64,000 nt of DNA from Tomocerus qinae (taxonomy: Eukaryota > Arthropoda > Collembola > Entomobryomorpha > Tomoceridae). The stretch covers positions 130,717,875 through 130,781,874 of the forward strand of contig CM034546.1 in NCBI GenBank assembly GCA_020055645.1, given 5' to 3'. Shown piece after piece: positions 49,212 to 61,663 of the stretch. The position numbers were made by a program, and so were the translations under genes. The notes beneath the pieces were generated by a model. That model saw only the letters and a program-made list of their open reading frames with translations. It did not search any database and was not told where the DNA came from. Each line of letters begins with the position of its first letter. Within the stretch, counting starts at the first letter, position 1.

Positions 49212-50029
49212 AGCGTCTACTATAATTATACAGATAGGATATTTTATTTTTTTAATTTAACTCAACCAATTAATCTTCAACACAGAGCCCGAGCCATTTG
49301 TTGCAGTCAAATGGGTTTAAATTGTATACAATCCTTTGTATTTTAAGCCTGATATTTTTTAAACCTTTAATTTATGAAATAGTTTTGGTTGAAGAATAGT
49401 TATTTATAAGTTGGCCTTTTTTGCAGTCCCACAACAACTAGGTATTAATTTATTACGTCGTCCGTGTCCGTGCAATATTGTAAGACTAAAATATTTGTAA
49501 GATTTATTACAGCTGGGTTGTTACAGTTTTATGACAATAATGTAATGTTATCAAATTCTTAATAAGTATGCATCTGATAAATAATACTACCTACTATAAT
49601 ATTATATTATGTCATACTAATGCAAAACTACTGCTCTAGTTCGGCATCTCACTTGACATAATAATGACTTCTCTGTATTTTTCTATTGGAGCCCGCCGTT
49701 CGTAATTCAGGAGATAGGGACAGAACTGTTGTGTTATTGCCTGAACAGGTTAATTTTCGGGGTAATTCCCTGTCTCTGTGAATGACATCCACAACGACGC
49801 CGAGACCGAGATGCGCGACAGCAGTCTATTATTCTGTATTAGTGTAATTAAATTTGACTACCTACACTTAGTTTAAACACTTAGTTTTACGCACTAGAGC
49901 ATTTATTTAAAGAAGCAGGCCCCATTTGAGTGATATTTTTGTCCTTCGAGGAAATTGGCCATACCTTTATGTCCACCTTTACATAAATATAAATAACGTC
50001 CACCTCAAAATATTTTAATGTTAAAACCA
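49212..50029. other. Intergenic, no feature seen
   Basis: AT-rich DNA upstream of the Gr gene. Nothing recognised. Confidence 0.5.
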
Positions 50030-50103
50030 TTCCTATGAATTCCTATGAATTTGTATGAATGAATTCCTATGGATGGATGAAAATCCTATGAATTCCTATG
50101 AAC
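50030..50103. repeat. Short tandem repeat TTCCTATGAA
   Basis: About six imperfect copies of the 10-bp word TTCCTATGAA directly before the MITE at 50104. Part of one unit forms the target duplication of that MITE. Confidence 0.7.
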
Positions 50104-50331
50104 CAGGGAATAAAAAAGTTACTCCTTTTTTACAAAAAAGGTAATATAAAAAATCAGTCCTTTTTACCTTTTTTACTTTATTTACATGTAAAGTGTAAGT
50201 AAATGGGGCACGCTGCAACATCAAAAAGGTAAAAAGGCAAAAAGGACTACTTTTTTAAAATCTTACTCCAATCTTTTTTATAAAAAAGGCAAAAAAGGTA
50301 AAAGACAAAAAAGGTCCTTTTTTGTTCCCTG
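50104..50331. mobile_element. hAT-type MITE, 228 bp
   Basis: Ends CAGGGAATAAAAAAG and CTTTTTTGTTCCCTG-like, with a perfect 8-bp target duplication CTATGAAC (50096-50103 and 50332-50339). Inside are many AAAAAGG/CCTTTTT words and the block ATTTACATGTAAAGTG, also present in the composites at 300 and 22031. This copy shows what the family looks like without a nested insertion. Confidence 0.9.
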
Positions 50332-50443
50332 CTATGAACTGAACTATACAATTTTAACACTCAAACAATATAAAGTTAAGCTAATACAGTTAAGCTAAAG
50401 TTAAGTTAATATAATATATTTAGTTATTGTTAATATATTTAAG

Positions 50444-50686
50444 CAGGGGACAAAAAAGGTAATCCATTTTTTACACAAAGGTAAAAAAGGTAATTTTTAC
50501 AAAAATACAACGTTTTCTATAAAAGCAGTCCTTTTTACCTTTTTTACCTTATTTACATGTAGAGTGGAAGTAAATGGGGCACGCTGCTACATCAATAAAG
50601 GTAAAAGGGCACAAAGGACTGCTTTAAAAAAATCTTATTCTAAACTTTTTATAAAAAAGGCAAAGAAGGTCCTTTTTTGTTCCCTG
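50444..50686. mobile_element. hAT-type MITE, second copy, 243 bp
   Basis: Same family as the element at 50104, starting CAGGGGACAAAAAAGG and ending CCTTTTTTGTTCCCTG. The flanks TATTTAAG and TATAAGGT do not form a clean duplication. It lies only about 80 bp beyond the 3' end of the IR gene that follows. Confidence 0.8.
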
Positions 50687-50762
50687 TATAAGGTTTGAGA
50701 TATTGGAAATTGGGACACAGAAATGGATTTAAATGATAAAGAAACGGCTTGGAATAATAGCA

Positions 50763-53239
50763 TTAATAAGCAATTCCAGTACAGCATAAGGGTAATATTA
50801 GAACTTCAAAGAGGAATGTGAATAAATTAAAAATGACACAAATTATGTAAAATAAAACAACCGGCTTAAACGATTGTAGACTCAAAACTTCAGGATTTGC
50901 ATTCGCTTGTTTTTTGTCAATCAATGTGTTGATGTCTTCTCCGTTTGTGGATACCACGGAGCCTGCCGCACCACCTCCCTTATGACTATTAATATACCCA
51001 CTGCCATTTTCACAATTAACTCCTGTTTCGATAATGCCAACTCCATCATTTATAAATCTATTGTTTTCACTCCCCTCATTATTATTTATTCCAACAAGCA
51101 TTTTTTCGTCATTATCCATTCCTAAACTGACATTTCCATAATTATCTATTCCCAAAGTGACGTTTCCGTCATTTTCCATTCCTAAACTAACACTCCCATA
51201 ACTATCAATTCTATTTCTTCCATAACTTCCCTCAGCTACATAATTTTCCACCCCTGAATTATCATTTCTATCATTTTTTACACCCCCGGTAAAGTTTGCA
51301 ATTGCTTCACCCGTATCTGAGTTACACCCGGTATTTTTGTATCCTCCACCTTGATCTATTTGAGAACCATGATGTTCCCCTTCTGGCTTTGTCCTCTCAT
51401 TTTCCAACACGATCCTTTCCTGTCTAGCCTGATCATATTTTCGATATTCGACCCATTTGTGGTACAAACCAGACTCAAACAATGCGAAAACTTTATCAGT
51501 AAAATGTTTTCCATAAATATTTCTTTGAGTGATCCAGGGAACTATTATTTTAAGCGGACTGGTTTCAACAGGACCAAAGATGAGATGTACAGGGCTGTGC
51601 CGGGTGTCAAAACTTGAGTAACTTCTCTCCATCACTGATGCAAACGGGTGCAATAGATCTACATGATCGATTATAGCAAATTCTTTGCCTAGTATAAAGG
51701 AGCTTCCATTGCATGAATTTTCGTCATGTCCAAGACTTGTATTTTTGTCCCCGCAATCATTTAACTTCAATGGAATTTCCCATTTGGAGGATAAGTAAAT
51801 TTTTAATAGGGAATCATAATGGCGAACAGATGTGATTTTAGGCAGGATTCCCTGTTCAATATTTTTCATTTTTCCAATAAACTCGCAAGTAAATTGCCTG
51901 CAAACAATTTGAAGAGAAGATTTCTCAAGTTCATTCCAGTTCCTCGGGATCTTTGGCATTGTTGGCCGGGTTATTAGCGAAAAAAATTTCCCTTTGTAGC
52001 CACTGCTAATTATCATGGCAATTACAATCCATAATGCAACGAGAAATCGGATACATTTCGAAGACTCGGTAGTCCCAACTGGTTTTGTGAGACATGATGG
52101 ACATTGCTCCAAAAGAGTGCCAGAAACCGATAACAACGCTGTCAATTTTTCATTGAAGGACTCGTATGAATATTTTTTGAGTGTGGTCAGTCCCGGATAT
52201 CGAAATGGCCAAGATGAACTCAATTCGAAAACAATACTAAATGCTATAATCGATAGGCCTAAAAGAAACCAGGAAAATATATCTAAAGGCTTCCAAAGAA
52301 TCAACCAATTTGTTCCCATTTTGGCGGAAATTGTAGCAAACGTGTAAATGTCAATTTTATATGCGACTGGAACGGCGGAATATTTCGAAACATTTTTCAA
52401 ATGGCTTAGGTTGTAAGCATAACCTTTAAAAATTACAGTTCCAAATTGCAATGGCTTTGGGGAATATTCCGTTTCAGGTCCGTAAAAGCTAATCAGGGTA
52501 AAATTTAATTTAGAAGAGATTTTTTCCATCAGACAATATTCTTCGGGATGTTGTGGATCATTTCCAAGCTTGCTTGTAGATAATAAATAGCATTTTCCAT
52601 ATCCAGGAATGTACAAGTTGACATTAGACTTTATCTGACCTCCGTGAAAATTTAAATATATGTTTGACCACAATTTATCTAACCTGGTCAATAATTCATC
52701 TGGTCTTGTATTATTGTTGCTATTCAAAGACTTTAAAACTTGTAGATTTTTCCTAACTGACAATGACCACAGTACATCTGGAGAATCAAATCATCAGAAG
52801 TAATATCCACAAAGAAAGTTTTTGTTACCGTATCAAATGTTGTGAAAGTTGAGTACAGAATTTCAGCGAGTGATTCATTTGATATTCTATGAAATACAAC
52901 GGCATATCCTGCATTTTCTGTGATTGTTGTCCATGAATACTGATATCTAAGAATATCCGATAGCGAAAAAGAATCAATCACATAATATTTCACGTAGCAA
53001 GGAACAAATCTTCGCTGTGTAAATGTTATATTAGTTTCCAAATCATGTTTATGCATTCCAGAACCAAATTCACAATTGTATTGAATTACAAACCCAGAAT
53101 TTAATTCTTTATGGTTATTAATTAGTTTTTCGGTGAAATTACTTTGCCCATCCTTCTCAGTATGATTCGATTTATTCATTGGAGAAATTATAATAATGTG
53201 CAGGATACACTGCGAAAACAGAGCGAGAAATTCTGTCAT
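50763..53239 (-). pseudogene. Divergent ionotropic receptor (IR), one frame change
   Basis: Paralogue of the receptor at 44369. The N-terminal part starts at ATG 53239 (MTEFLALFSQCILHIIIISP) and runs to about 52785 (FFVDITSDD); the frame then changes by one base and stays open from about 52785 to 50763 for some 670 residues. That long part holds the ligand-binding lobes, TM1 (WFLLGLSIIAFSIVFEL), TM2 (CIRFLVALWIVIAMIISSGY) with KGKFFSLITRPTMPKIPRN after it, and a last helix (FKPVVLFYIICVIFNLF). Before the last helix comes an unusual insert of about 120 residues rich in Gly, Asn and Asp (DNYGNVSLGMDND repeats). With one base restored it would be a full receptor, so this may be a live gene with an assembly indel or a young pseudogene. 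Confidence 0.7.
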
Positions 53240-54139
53240 TTTAATAGCAACGTTTCAGCAGAATTACTTTTTCACTTTTCAATAGAGACGGATTTTATAA
53301 TTTCTATCGCAGAGATGAAATAACTATGCAATTGTAGGTAGCAACCTTGTGAATAGAAAGAAGGTCAAACTTGTCGTTGTATTTATAAGTTTACGTAGTT
53401 TATAAATACACTGAGACAGGGAAATTAAATTATGAATCCAAACAAACAATACCTAACCTACATTACATAATTAAATAGATAATAAGATGTTATTTGTTAC
53501 ACATAATAATGCTAAGTGCATCCAAATCTAGAGTCGAAACAAACAATTGCTATTGCCACCAGATAAACCAATTAAATTAGAATCCTATGATATTAGGCTG
53601 CATTTCTTTTTCTTTACCTACGTCATAGAGTCAATTCATCTATTGATCTTAGTAGTTGACGTTGACATTTTAATATTGTCATTATTAAATTTGACATTGC
53701 CACTTATAGTCAAGTGAAATGAAAATATGCAATGAAGATTAAAATCAATCGCCCACCTGAATTTATTCTAAAGAAATGATGATCAGCACTACTTAATTTC
53801 GAAAATGCTCAATGACGAAAATGCCAAATATTTACAATTGCAATGCATCGCTTAGAAAAATACAAGAAAATAATTTATTCCTTTTCCGTTAGTTGTACTT
53901 TGTACTAAACTCGATTATTTATTGAATAATTCATTGATCGTCATTCTTCTCATCACTTGTCAGTTTGAAAACCCATTATAAATATTAAAAAATAAAAAGA
54001 GTCATCTAATAAAATTGTACAAATGTCTATTTATACATACAATATTTGAAATGTAAAAAATATCGTACCTACACAATGATTGGTTGATTATTTGTGAAAA
54101 TATTTCCATCGATAGTCAATGTGTTCAAATGACTACCAA
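53240..54139. other. Intergenic, no feature seen
   Basis: AT-rich spacer between the IR gene and the Gly-rich gene. Nothing recognised. Confidence 0.5.
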
Positions 54140-54613
54140 CTACGAAATCCATCGCAGCAGAACCGAAGCCAATATGAGGAAAGAAATTTGTACACTAATA
54201 CATCCGGCTCCATTGTCATCAGCTTCACCTCCAGATTCATTACCTCCAGGACAGGCACAACATCCAGAACCACCACCTCTTTGAACACCTCTACCCGGCC
54301 CATAACCTCCAGGGCCTCGACGACCCATTCCCCCAGATCCTCCATAGTTACCACCGGCTCCTCCAGAGGCATCACCTTCAGGTCCCGCTCCTCCAGAGCC
54401 ATCGCCTTCAGCTCCAGTACCACCACCAGCGGCATCGCCCCCATCACCAGCGCCTTCAGGCCCAGCACCTCCAGATGCATCGCCTCCACCAGCACCCCCA
54501 GAAGAATCGCCTCCACCAGCTCCGGCGCCTCCATCGCCATCATATTGAGCAAGAACAAAAGCCACCAGCATTCCGATTATTAACAAAGTCTTCAAAGTAA
54601 ATGCAAAGTTCAT
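54140..54613 (-). CDS. Small secreted glycine-rich protein
   Basis: A 157-residue single-exon frame. The ATG at 54613 is chosen because it opens a signal peptide (MNFAFTLKTLLIIGMLVAFV, then LAQ); an earlier in-frame ATG at 54733 adds residues with no such pattern. The mature part is about half Gly with Ala, Asp, Glu and Ser in repeated GGAGPEGDASGG-like words, then a basic GRRGPGGYGPGRG stretch and a CCACPGG cluster. The C-terminal 20 residues are hydrophobic (ISFLILASVLLRWIS) and could be a GPI signal. Secreted Gly-rich proteins of arthropods are often cuticle, silk or antimicrobial proteins, but no choice is possible here. Confidence 0.7.
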   Translation of the reverse strand: MNFAFTLKTLLIIGMLVAFVLAQYDGDGGAGAGGGDSSGGAGGGDASGGAGPEGAGDGGDAAGGGTGAEGDGSGGAGPEGDASGGAGGNYGGSGGMGRRGPGGYGPGRGVQRGGGSGCCACPGGNESGGEADDNGAGCISVQISFLILASVLLRWIS

Positions 54614-54767
54614 CTTGATTCTGGTAGTCAAAAAATTGGCGAGAGTGAGGATTTGGAAATTATCAGAGATCGATGTTGCGATACAATATAAGATAAAAAT
54701 ATTCAAAATGTATCTAATAAAAGAGGATGACAATTTTTATTTATACAGTTACTTACAGTGTAGATAA

Positions 54768-55067
54768 CATCCAATCCACTTCAATGCTAATTTAAATCTG
54801 AAAGGGATTACCCAACAACTGGAAAGATCATTTGGTCACGCCAAGAAAAAGGTTGATATCTTTGTTCGTCCAAACGGTGAAATGTGTTTGGTATTTACGA
54901 CCGAGTCCAAGATGAATATTGTACATGTGAAAGTATACGGCTTGCTTCAAATCCGGGAAACATTGCCGCCCAATTTTCTAAACAGAGTTGGAGTCTCAGA
55001 ATTATACTTTGAACGTCGAAAAAATAATAAACCTATATGCTTTGTGTGTAATTATTTTATCATTTAA
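54768..55067 (+). CDS. Unrecognised open frame, possible exon
   Basis: An open stretch of 99 codons whose residues look protein-like (ITQQLERSFGHAKKKVDIFV, then VKVYGLLQIRETLPPNFLNR). The only ATGs are internal (54882), so it may be a 3' exon of a larger gene or a remnant. A candidate acceptor (CTTACAG) lies at 54752-54758, but a TAA follows it in this frame. No domain recognised. Confidence 0.3.
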   Translation, partial: HPIHFNANLNLKGITQQLERSFGHAKKKVDIFVRPNGEMCLVFTTESKMNIVHVKVYGLLQIRETLPPNFLNRVGVSELYFERRKNNKPICFVCNYFII

Positions 55068-55643
55068 ACTAATGGTATAGGTCAACTGGTATATAGCTAA
55101 AAGCAACCATCATGTTTACTAATTCACTTTATACGTTAGTCGATTTTAATTAAAATTAAATTTACAATACATCTGGTAAATGAAATAATAATGAAACATT
55201 TAGCGATCATGATAATAAGACTACACAGTATTTACTTCCACATAAGCTCCTTTATTAGATTTAATTACAATTGCACATTAAATGCTTCGCCTTCGTCACG
55301 TTACCACCACCACAGAATATTTTCATATGCATATATTTTATCGATCTCAGTAGACTTGAGAAATACTTCTTTAAGAAAAATACAATATTGTACATGGAAG
55401 AGAAACAAGATTGATTGATTGAGTTGGCGTTTCTGATTGTCAATACAAATTGCAAGCACGTCAACGAAACCAATACAATATATTAATAAAAATATTGGAA
55501 CCATTGGAATGGAAAAGAAGTCTGGATTTTGTAACATTTACATATAATTTTAATAATCCATAGGGAGTGAATATATGGCAGCTAGAATATGTACACAAGT
55601 TTACTTCGATTCAAGACACGAACCAATCCAGTATTAGAGAGAG
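55068..55643. other. 3' flank of ATIC
   Basis: No gene seen. It includes the 3' untranslated region of ATIC on the minus strand, but I could not identify a certain polyadenylation signal. Confidence 0.5.
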
Positions 55644-58600
55644 TTAATGATGGAACAATCTGAGGTTAGTATGAGCCATGGCAATATTGTGACCATTGCA
55701 AGCTTCAATGACCAATGCGTCGTTATTAGAACCGGCAGGACTGGCAATGTATTCAACTCCACTCTGAAATTGTTGTGAAAAATGTCAATCAATTAATTAT
55801 TATTTGTCAAGTTTATGTCAACCATGAAATTTTTCTATTTTTTGTTCAATACACAACCAAATAAATGGGAAAGTGCAATAAATATACAAACAAATGCAGA
55901 CAAAGTGACTTAAACCTTGACACTAATTATTTTGTGCAATTAATCAGAAAAAAATCTATAATTTTACCTGTTTGGCCCGATCAATATTATCTGTAAATGG
56001 GAAGAAGGCATCAGAGCTGAGAGCGACTCCAGAAAGTGTAGCAATCCATTCCGTCCTATCGTTTTCTGTGAACAAAGCTGGAGGATTGTCATAATTAGCC
56101 TGCCATGAGGCAAGATCCATATCCTTTCCAACAGTTCCTCCCACATAATTGTCAATGCAATTAGCGATCTCTGCTCGCTTCACTCCTTTTTTGAACTGCA
56201 TTGACAAAACTCTGGGATGATGACGAAGCCACCACAAATTGGCCTTGTCACCAGCCAATCGAGTGCAATGGATTCTTGACTGTTGTCCAGCACCAATTCC
56301 AATTACTTGTCCGTTCTTAGCATAACATACAGAATTAGACTGAGTGTACTTGAGAGCAATTGTAGCTACGATCAGATCTCTAATGGCGTCTTCAGAAATC
56401 TTAAAAAGTACAAAAGAAAATTATTTAATCTCATTTCTACTAGATTAAAAAAGGGAACAGTAATTGAATTAAGACAGTAAAACTCACATCTTTTCTGCTT
56501 GTCACCAAATTGCTAAACACGGATTTGTCAATGACAGCGTCATTTCTCTTCTGTTCCATGTTAAGACCAAATAACGTCTTCATTTCAATATCTTTTGGAA
56601 CGTAATTAGGATCCATCTACCAAAGAAACATAACGTCATATAATAAGACACTAATTTCTTGTCTAATTTCGATAAAATGCAATGCTATTTGAAAAGCGAT
56701 AAGGAATGATTCATATTTTCGATTTGGGGGAGGGTAGGGGTGCGAAAAGTAGACGATCCATGTATAAGGAGGTCAAAAATAGAGACTAAAGGGGAGGAAG
56801 AGGTCCAACTAGGGCAAAAATCGCAGACGTCATAAATGAATCGTCCCTAGTATTTATAAAACTATGAAATACTTGTCATATAATCGTAATGCATATAAAA
56901 ATCCCCATGGCTATTGGTGAGTACCTGCAAAACGCAGTAGCCGCCTCCTTTCTTTTTCTTCAGGGTGTCCAGAGCTTCCGGCGTGTAGCCTGGAGCAATG
57001 ATTCCATCAGAAACTTCTCGAGAGATAATTTTTGCTGTTTGTAGATCACAAACATCACTCAATGCAACAAAATCTCCGAATGAAGACATACGGTCAGCCC
57101 CTCTTGCTCTAGCATAGGCTGCAGCTAGAGGAGTTAGCTCTCCAAGGTCTTCCACCATACAGACTTTTTTCTAAAAAATAACAAAAATACAATACAATAT
57201 TTATTAGTAAAACTTGTATTTAATGCAACATGTTTTTAGAATTATTAATAATAATACCTCATCGTCAGAGAGCGGAACACTAACGGCAGCTCCGGCGGGG
57301 CTAACATGCTTAAAAGAAGTTGCAGCAGGCAGTCCGAGTCCTGCTTTTAATTCCTTCACAAGCTGCCATCCATTAAGAGCATCGCACAGGTTAATAAATC
57401 CAGGAGAACCATTAACAACTATTAAAAACAAAATATTACAAGTCAATTACATAGCCAAACTAAATATAATGGCATGTGTGTGATATTGTATTTCATAAGC
57501 TACTATTAAATATGGAGAGTATTCAATACAGATAATCCAGAACTCTTATTTACAACTTATTATATAACATTTTAACGAAGTAAACTTTCTGTCGGCTTGT
57601 CAAGATTATCTTACAAGATGACTCAACATAATGTCTTTATAGTGGATATTATTAAGGTTTACTTACAAGTTTACATTTTACATATACACATATTTAAAAA
57701 AATTCTTAGCGTGCTAACCTTACAATTACTATATTACATAAATGTCGACAGTTTGTACAGCCGCTGTCATATCGGTCAAGGCTGAATACATCTTACCCAA
57801 CACTTAATTAGACTCGACAATAGTGCTTGTAGTGAAACCATTTAGATTAATAGCTATTATATTAATATAAACTCTACTTGTCTGCTTGCATCGCTCTGAA
57901 ACAGTCCACTACTGGAATTAAAGAGTAATCAAAACCAAAGCCATATACCAATTACTCACCATCATTATTGAATCAATACAAACGAACGACAAAAGATTGA
58001 ATTCATACCTTTCAGAGGCAATTCAGCTAATGTTGTGTAAAGTTGAGCAGGCTTTTGGTGAGGATTCATGCCATAGCGTAATGTCAGCTGTGAGACTCCA
58101 CTCGAATACTGCTTCCGAAAATAGTCGGAGATTGCTGCATCGTAATCGGCTGTGTGTGTAAATGCTTTGAGGGCTAAAGTCTTTCTGCAAAATTAAGATA
58201 TATTTAAAAATTAATTTAAACAACATTCAAATTTTTGCTGTTATTTACATATACATACATTTATAGACATTTACTACTTGTATGAATCTGTCATGATTAT
58301 TTCAATGTAAAAATAATTGCGAAATCTTGTCACATTTTTGTATTTGCAAAAGTAATTATTACAAATATTTGTATGTGAAAGTCTACGAATTATATATTTA
58401 AATATATAGTAAATTATAATTGCTTTTGAATTGCAGCCATAACATGTTTAACTTAATTATTTCAAAAAATTATTAACGAGTAATATTTGACTTAATAAAA
58501 AAACTGTCCAAGTTACATTATGTTGAAATAAATAAAATATCTGTTCACTTTTGGATGAGCTACAGATAAGTATAAGCATCTGCATTGAAGATTAATTTTA

Positions 58601-59979
58601 TCTTATCAGGCAGCATATCGGATTACCACTAAATGATGTTGATGTGTATTCATAATTACTATGTAGGATAAGTATATAGTAAATGCTTAAAAGTACTTCC
58701 TACGTTATTAAATCTTATCGAACATGCCATACCCACCGACTTAGTAATACATTGAAGTATATTACATCATAAGTGGCTTCTGCATTCCACTGATCCTAAC
58801 TACTTTCGTTATCTAAGAACTTGAACCGGACTGACTGACCTTGTATCTTCTTTGGTATCACAAGACCCAGACGATTCCATTTCTTTAGCAACAACTTCAT
58901 AATCGCTTGGGTCGCAGATGACGGTTACACGTGCATGATTTTTAGCCGCAGCTCGCAATAAAGTCACACCACCTGAAGATTTAAACACATTGTGCAATGG
59001 ATACAAATTATATTAAACACATGGGTCATAAGAAATTGCACAACCACACATTGATCATACTTGTCTGCTATATTGCAAATAATTTAAAATGATGTCTAGT
59101 TTTTTATTTAGATACCAATGTCAATGTTTTCAACGGCATCTGGAACAGTTACTCCAGGGGTTGATACAGTTTTTACGAATGGGTACAAATTGCATACTAC
59201 AACTTGAATCCAATGATATCCTTGTGCTTTCATATCAGCTTGATCTGACTCAAGAGCTCTGGCTAAGATACCTGAAGACAGCATAAAATGACATTAAAAA
59301 TGACATTGAGCATAAAAAATATTTTTTAACATGACAACTGACCTGCATGCACTGCTGGATGCAAAGTTTTGACACGGCCACCAAGCATTTCAGGAGCTCC
59401 GGTAATATCTGACACATCTTTAACAGGAAGACCCGCATCGCGAAGAGACTTGGCCGTTCCTCCGGAAGCTACTAACGTCAATCCCAATTGATTCAAACGG
59501 GTTGCCAATTCCAAAAGCCCAGTCTTGTCGGAGACACTAAGGAGTGCTGCGGATTAATAAACCATATTCAAATCAAGAGCTTTGTCCAGAAAACGTTGAA
59601 CGTTCTCGATTTCATTAAATCTTATTTACTTGTACCTAAAGTCAAAAGTTCAAAAAACAATATAGTAAAATATTCATGAATATAATATAGTAAACATTTA
59701 ACTTCAGCATTCATTCTTTCATCATAGAAAGAATGAAATAACATTGCAATGTTATGGAAAACCCCAGCAGGGTTTTTGTTATGAAAAATCAGCTGATAGC
59801 GGATTATTATCAATTATTGCAATTTTGAATTTTTTATCGTTTTTAAGGGAATTATTATTATCTCTAGTCACTAGTACCACCCCACCACCACCTGTGACCT
59901 GTGTACAGTGTATATTGTGTGTGATGTAACGACATAGGCTATATTTTTGAATTAATAAATTCGTACCGTAATTAACCAT
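55644..59979 (-). CDS. ATIC: ATIC, bifunctional purine biosynthesis protein
   Basis: ATIC catalyses the last two steps of de novo purine synthesis in the cytosol: it formylates AICAR with 10-formyl-tetrahydrofolate and closes the ring to IMP. Ten exons fit without a break: 59979-59967, 59546-59343, 59271-59116, 58972-58840, 58184-58009, 57418-57258, 57170-56925, 56616-56488, 56399-55968 and 55763-55644, giving 589 residues (human 592). The N-terminal IMP cyclohydrolase domain starts [10 protein letters not shown] and includes [15 protein letters not shown] and the [18 protein letters not shown] block. The transformylase domain has [12 protein letters not shown] with Lys264 and His265, the expected catalytic pair, and [14 protein letters not shown]. 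The end is NLRLFHH, as in animals. Exon 1 codes for only MVNY plus one base; it is inferred from splice phase and is the least certain part. All other borders have GT and AG. Confidence 0.95.
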
Positions 59980-61234
59980 TTTTCTGGATTGTTGATTTAA
60001 CTGCTACTGATGACTGGGGCTTATTATTTTCCAAACGAAAATACTGCGTAATACCGAAAAGGACGACGAAAGAAACTTGAAAATGGGAAGACCAAAGTCA
60101 CGCAAGAGTGTCTTTCTTGCTGGCTGGAGAAGGAGTGGAAACTGGACTTGGCTGGAGGATCTTCTATCTCCAAATTCCATGCATTCCCACTCCATAGTTC
60201 ATACATACATACCCTTCGATTCGACTATAATATACACAGAATACACAGCAACACACACAGCAACACAGCAACTTGTTGCATGCAATCATGCAATGCAACA
60301 AAGTTAAAACTATTCCAATGTTTATGTTGTGTACCCAGAAGGTTTTATCGGCTAAAAGGCCGAGGACGATTCATAGATAACGATGGTAGATTATAGGAAG
60401 TGGAAGTGGGGTAAAAAGTCAAATTGAGTTTCAAAATGAGCATTGTATTTAGAACTCCGTTTGGGAGGTGTTTAGACGTCGTATAACCAAAACTACCAGT
60501 CATATTCGAGGAAAATGTTGGCTATCATATTTGGCAAAAATGAGTCTAAAATAGCCTTAAAATACAATATTATCTCAACAATACAATTTGAGCTTTACTA
60601 GAAAAAAATTCCATTTTTTCTATATCAGGGGGGATAAATATCCCTCTCAATTCAACTTGACATCTTATAACTTATAATATTAATTATTATACTTTATAAG
60701 TAAGTATAGATATTATATTAATTAGCACTACTGTGGTGTTCCTAGAAATCTATGAAACTGAAAAAATGTAATGGTTTTGTGATCCAATATTTTATCTGTC
60801 TTGCACCAAAATGTTTAGTAATTCAATGTGACATTACCTTTTTAAAATTTTTCGTATTCTTTAGTCTCTAAAGATATTTATTTAGAACGTGATCTAATTT
60901 CCAAATATTTTTTCGACTTCGCCTTCCCAAAAGTATATGGACCATATTACGGGGCGTTATAAGTAGGTTACTATACTTACTGCTAGCAACAATTTTTTGT
61001 TTGAGCGCAAAGTAATAAATACTATGGTTAAACGTATCCGAAAATTCAATAGACTCAAATATAATTTTTCTGGGACTGATACTTCCTAGTAGATCACGTT
61101 GTATGTAATATTTCAATTCATGGTATATTCACAGAAATTATCGAAAAGGGTATAATATGGCTTCCATAAATTATGGTGTGCGTTACTATAATGTATGTTC
61201 CTTGAAGGAAAAGAAGGAGCACAAGCACAGCACT
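59980..61234. other. 5' flank of ATIC and intergenic DNA
   Basis: No supported gene. Short ACACAGCAACA repeats lie near 60235-60300. No TATA box stands out upstream of ATIC, as is common for housekeeping genes. Confidence 0.5.
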
Positions 61235-61663
61235 CATGCTAGTTTCTGGCTCGGCGAGCTAGGCTGGCTTGGCTTGGGTCGGTCGAAATGTTTTCATAGA
61301 CCTTGGCTCGGCTCGCTGAAACATTTTTTAAAGCACTGGCTCGGCTTGCTGAAATTTTTTAAAGGGCTGGCTCGGTTCGATTCGCCCTATTGGATGATGT
61401 GGCTCGACTCGCCCTTGGCCCAGCTCGGCTCGCTCAAAAATTTTGCGGCCATTTTTATTTTAAACCAACAGCTTTCTTAACCATTGGTGGCTTGATTTTT
61501 CAGCGAGCCGAGGCGAGCCATGGACCTGGCTCGACTCGGTCGAAATTTTTTGATAGACCTGGCTCGGCTCGGCTGGCCAAAATTTTTTTTAAGGCTGGCG
61601 CGACTCGGCTCGCTCAATGTTATTAGATGCCAGTGACTAAGCTCGGTGACCTAAACTAGCATG
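61235..61663. mobile_element. Inverted-repeat element with GGCTCGGCTCG words
   Basis: Ends CATGCTAGTTT and AAACTAGCATG enclose 429 bp filled with degenerate GGCTCGGCTCGC words spaced by AAATTTTTT runs. Near the right end the word becomes GAGCC/GGCTCG in mixed orientation. No coding potential and no clear target duplication. Such GC-word filling of inverted-repeat elements is known from nonautonomous hAT elements, but the class is inferred. Confidence 0.65.

Noticed and set aside
54119-54583. Plus-strand Ser/Thr-rich open frame over the Gly-rich gene
   Set aside because: It is the mirror of the minus-strand Gly codons, and only the minus strand has a signal peptide.
61157-61626. Open frame with repeated LGWLGLGRS-like residues
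   Set aside because: It is translation of the GGCTCGG words of a noncoding element.
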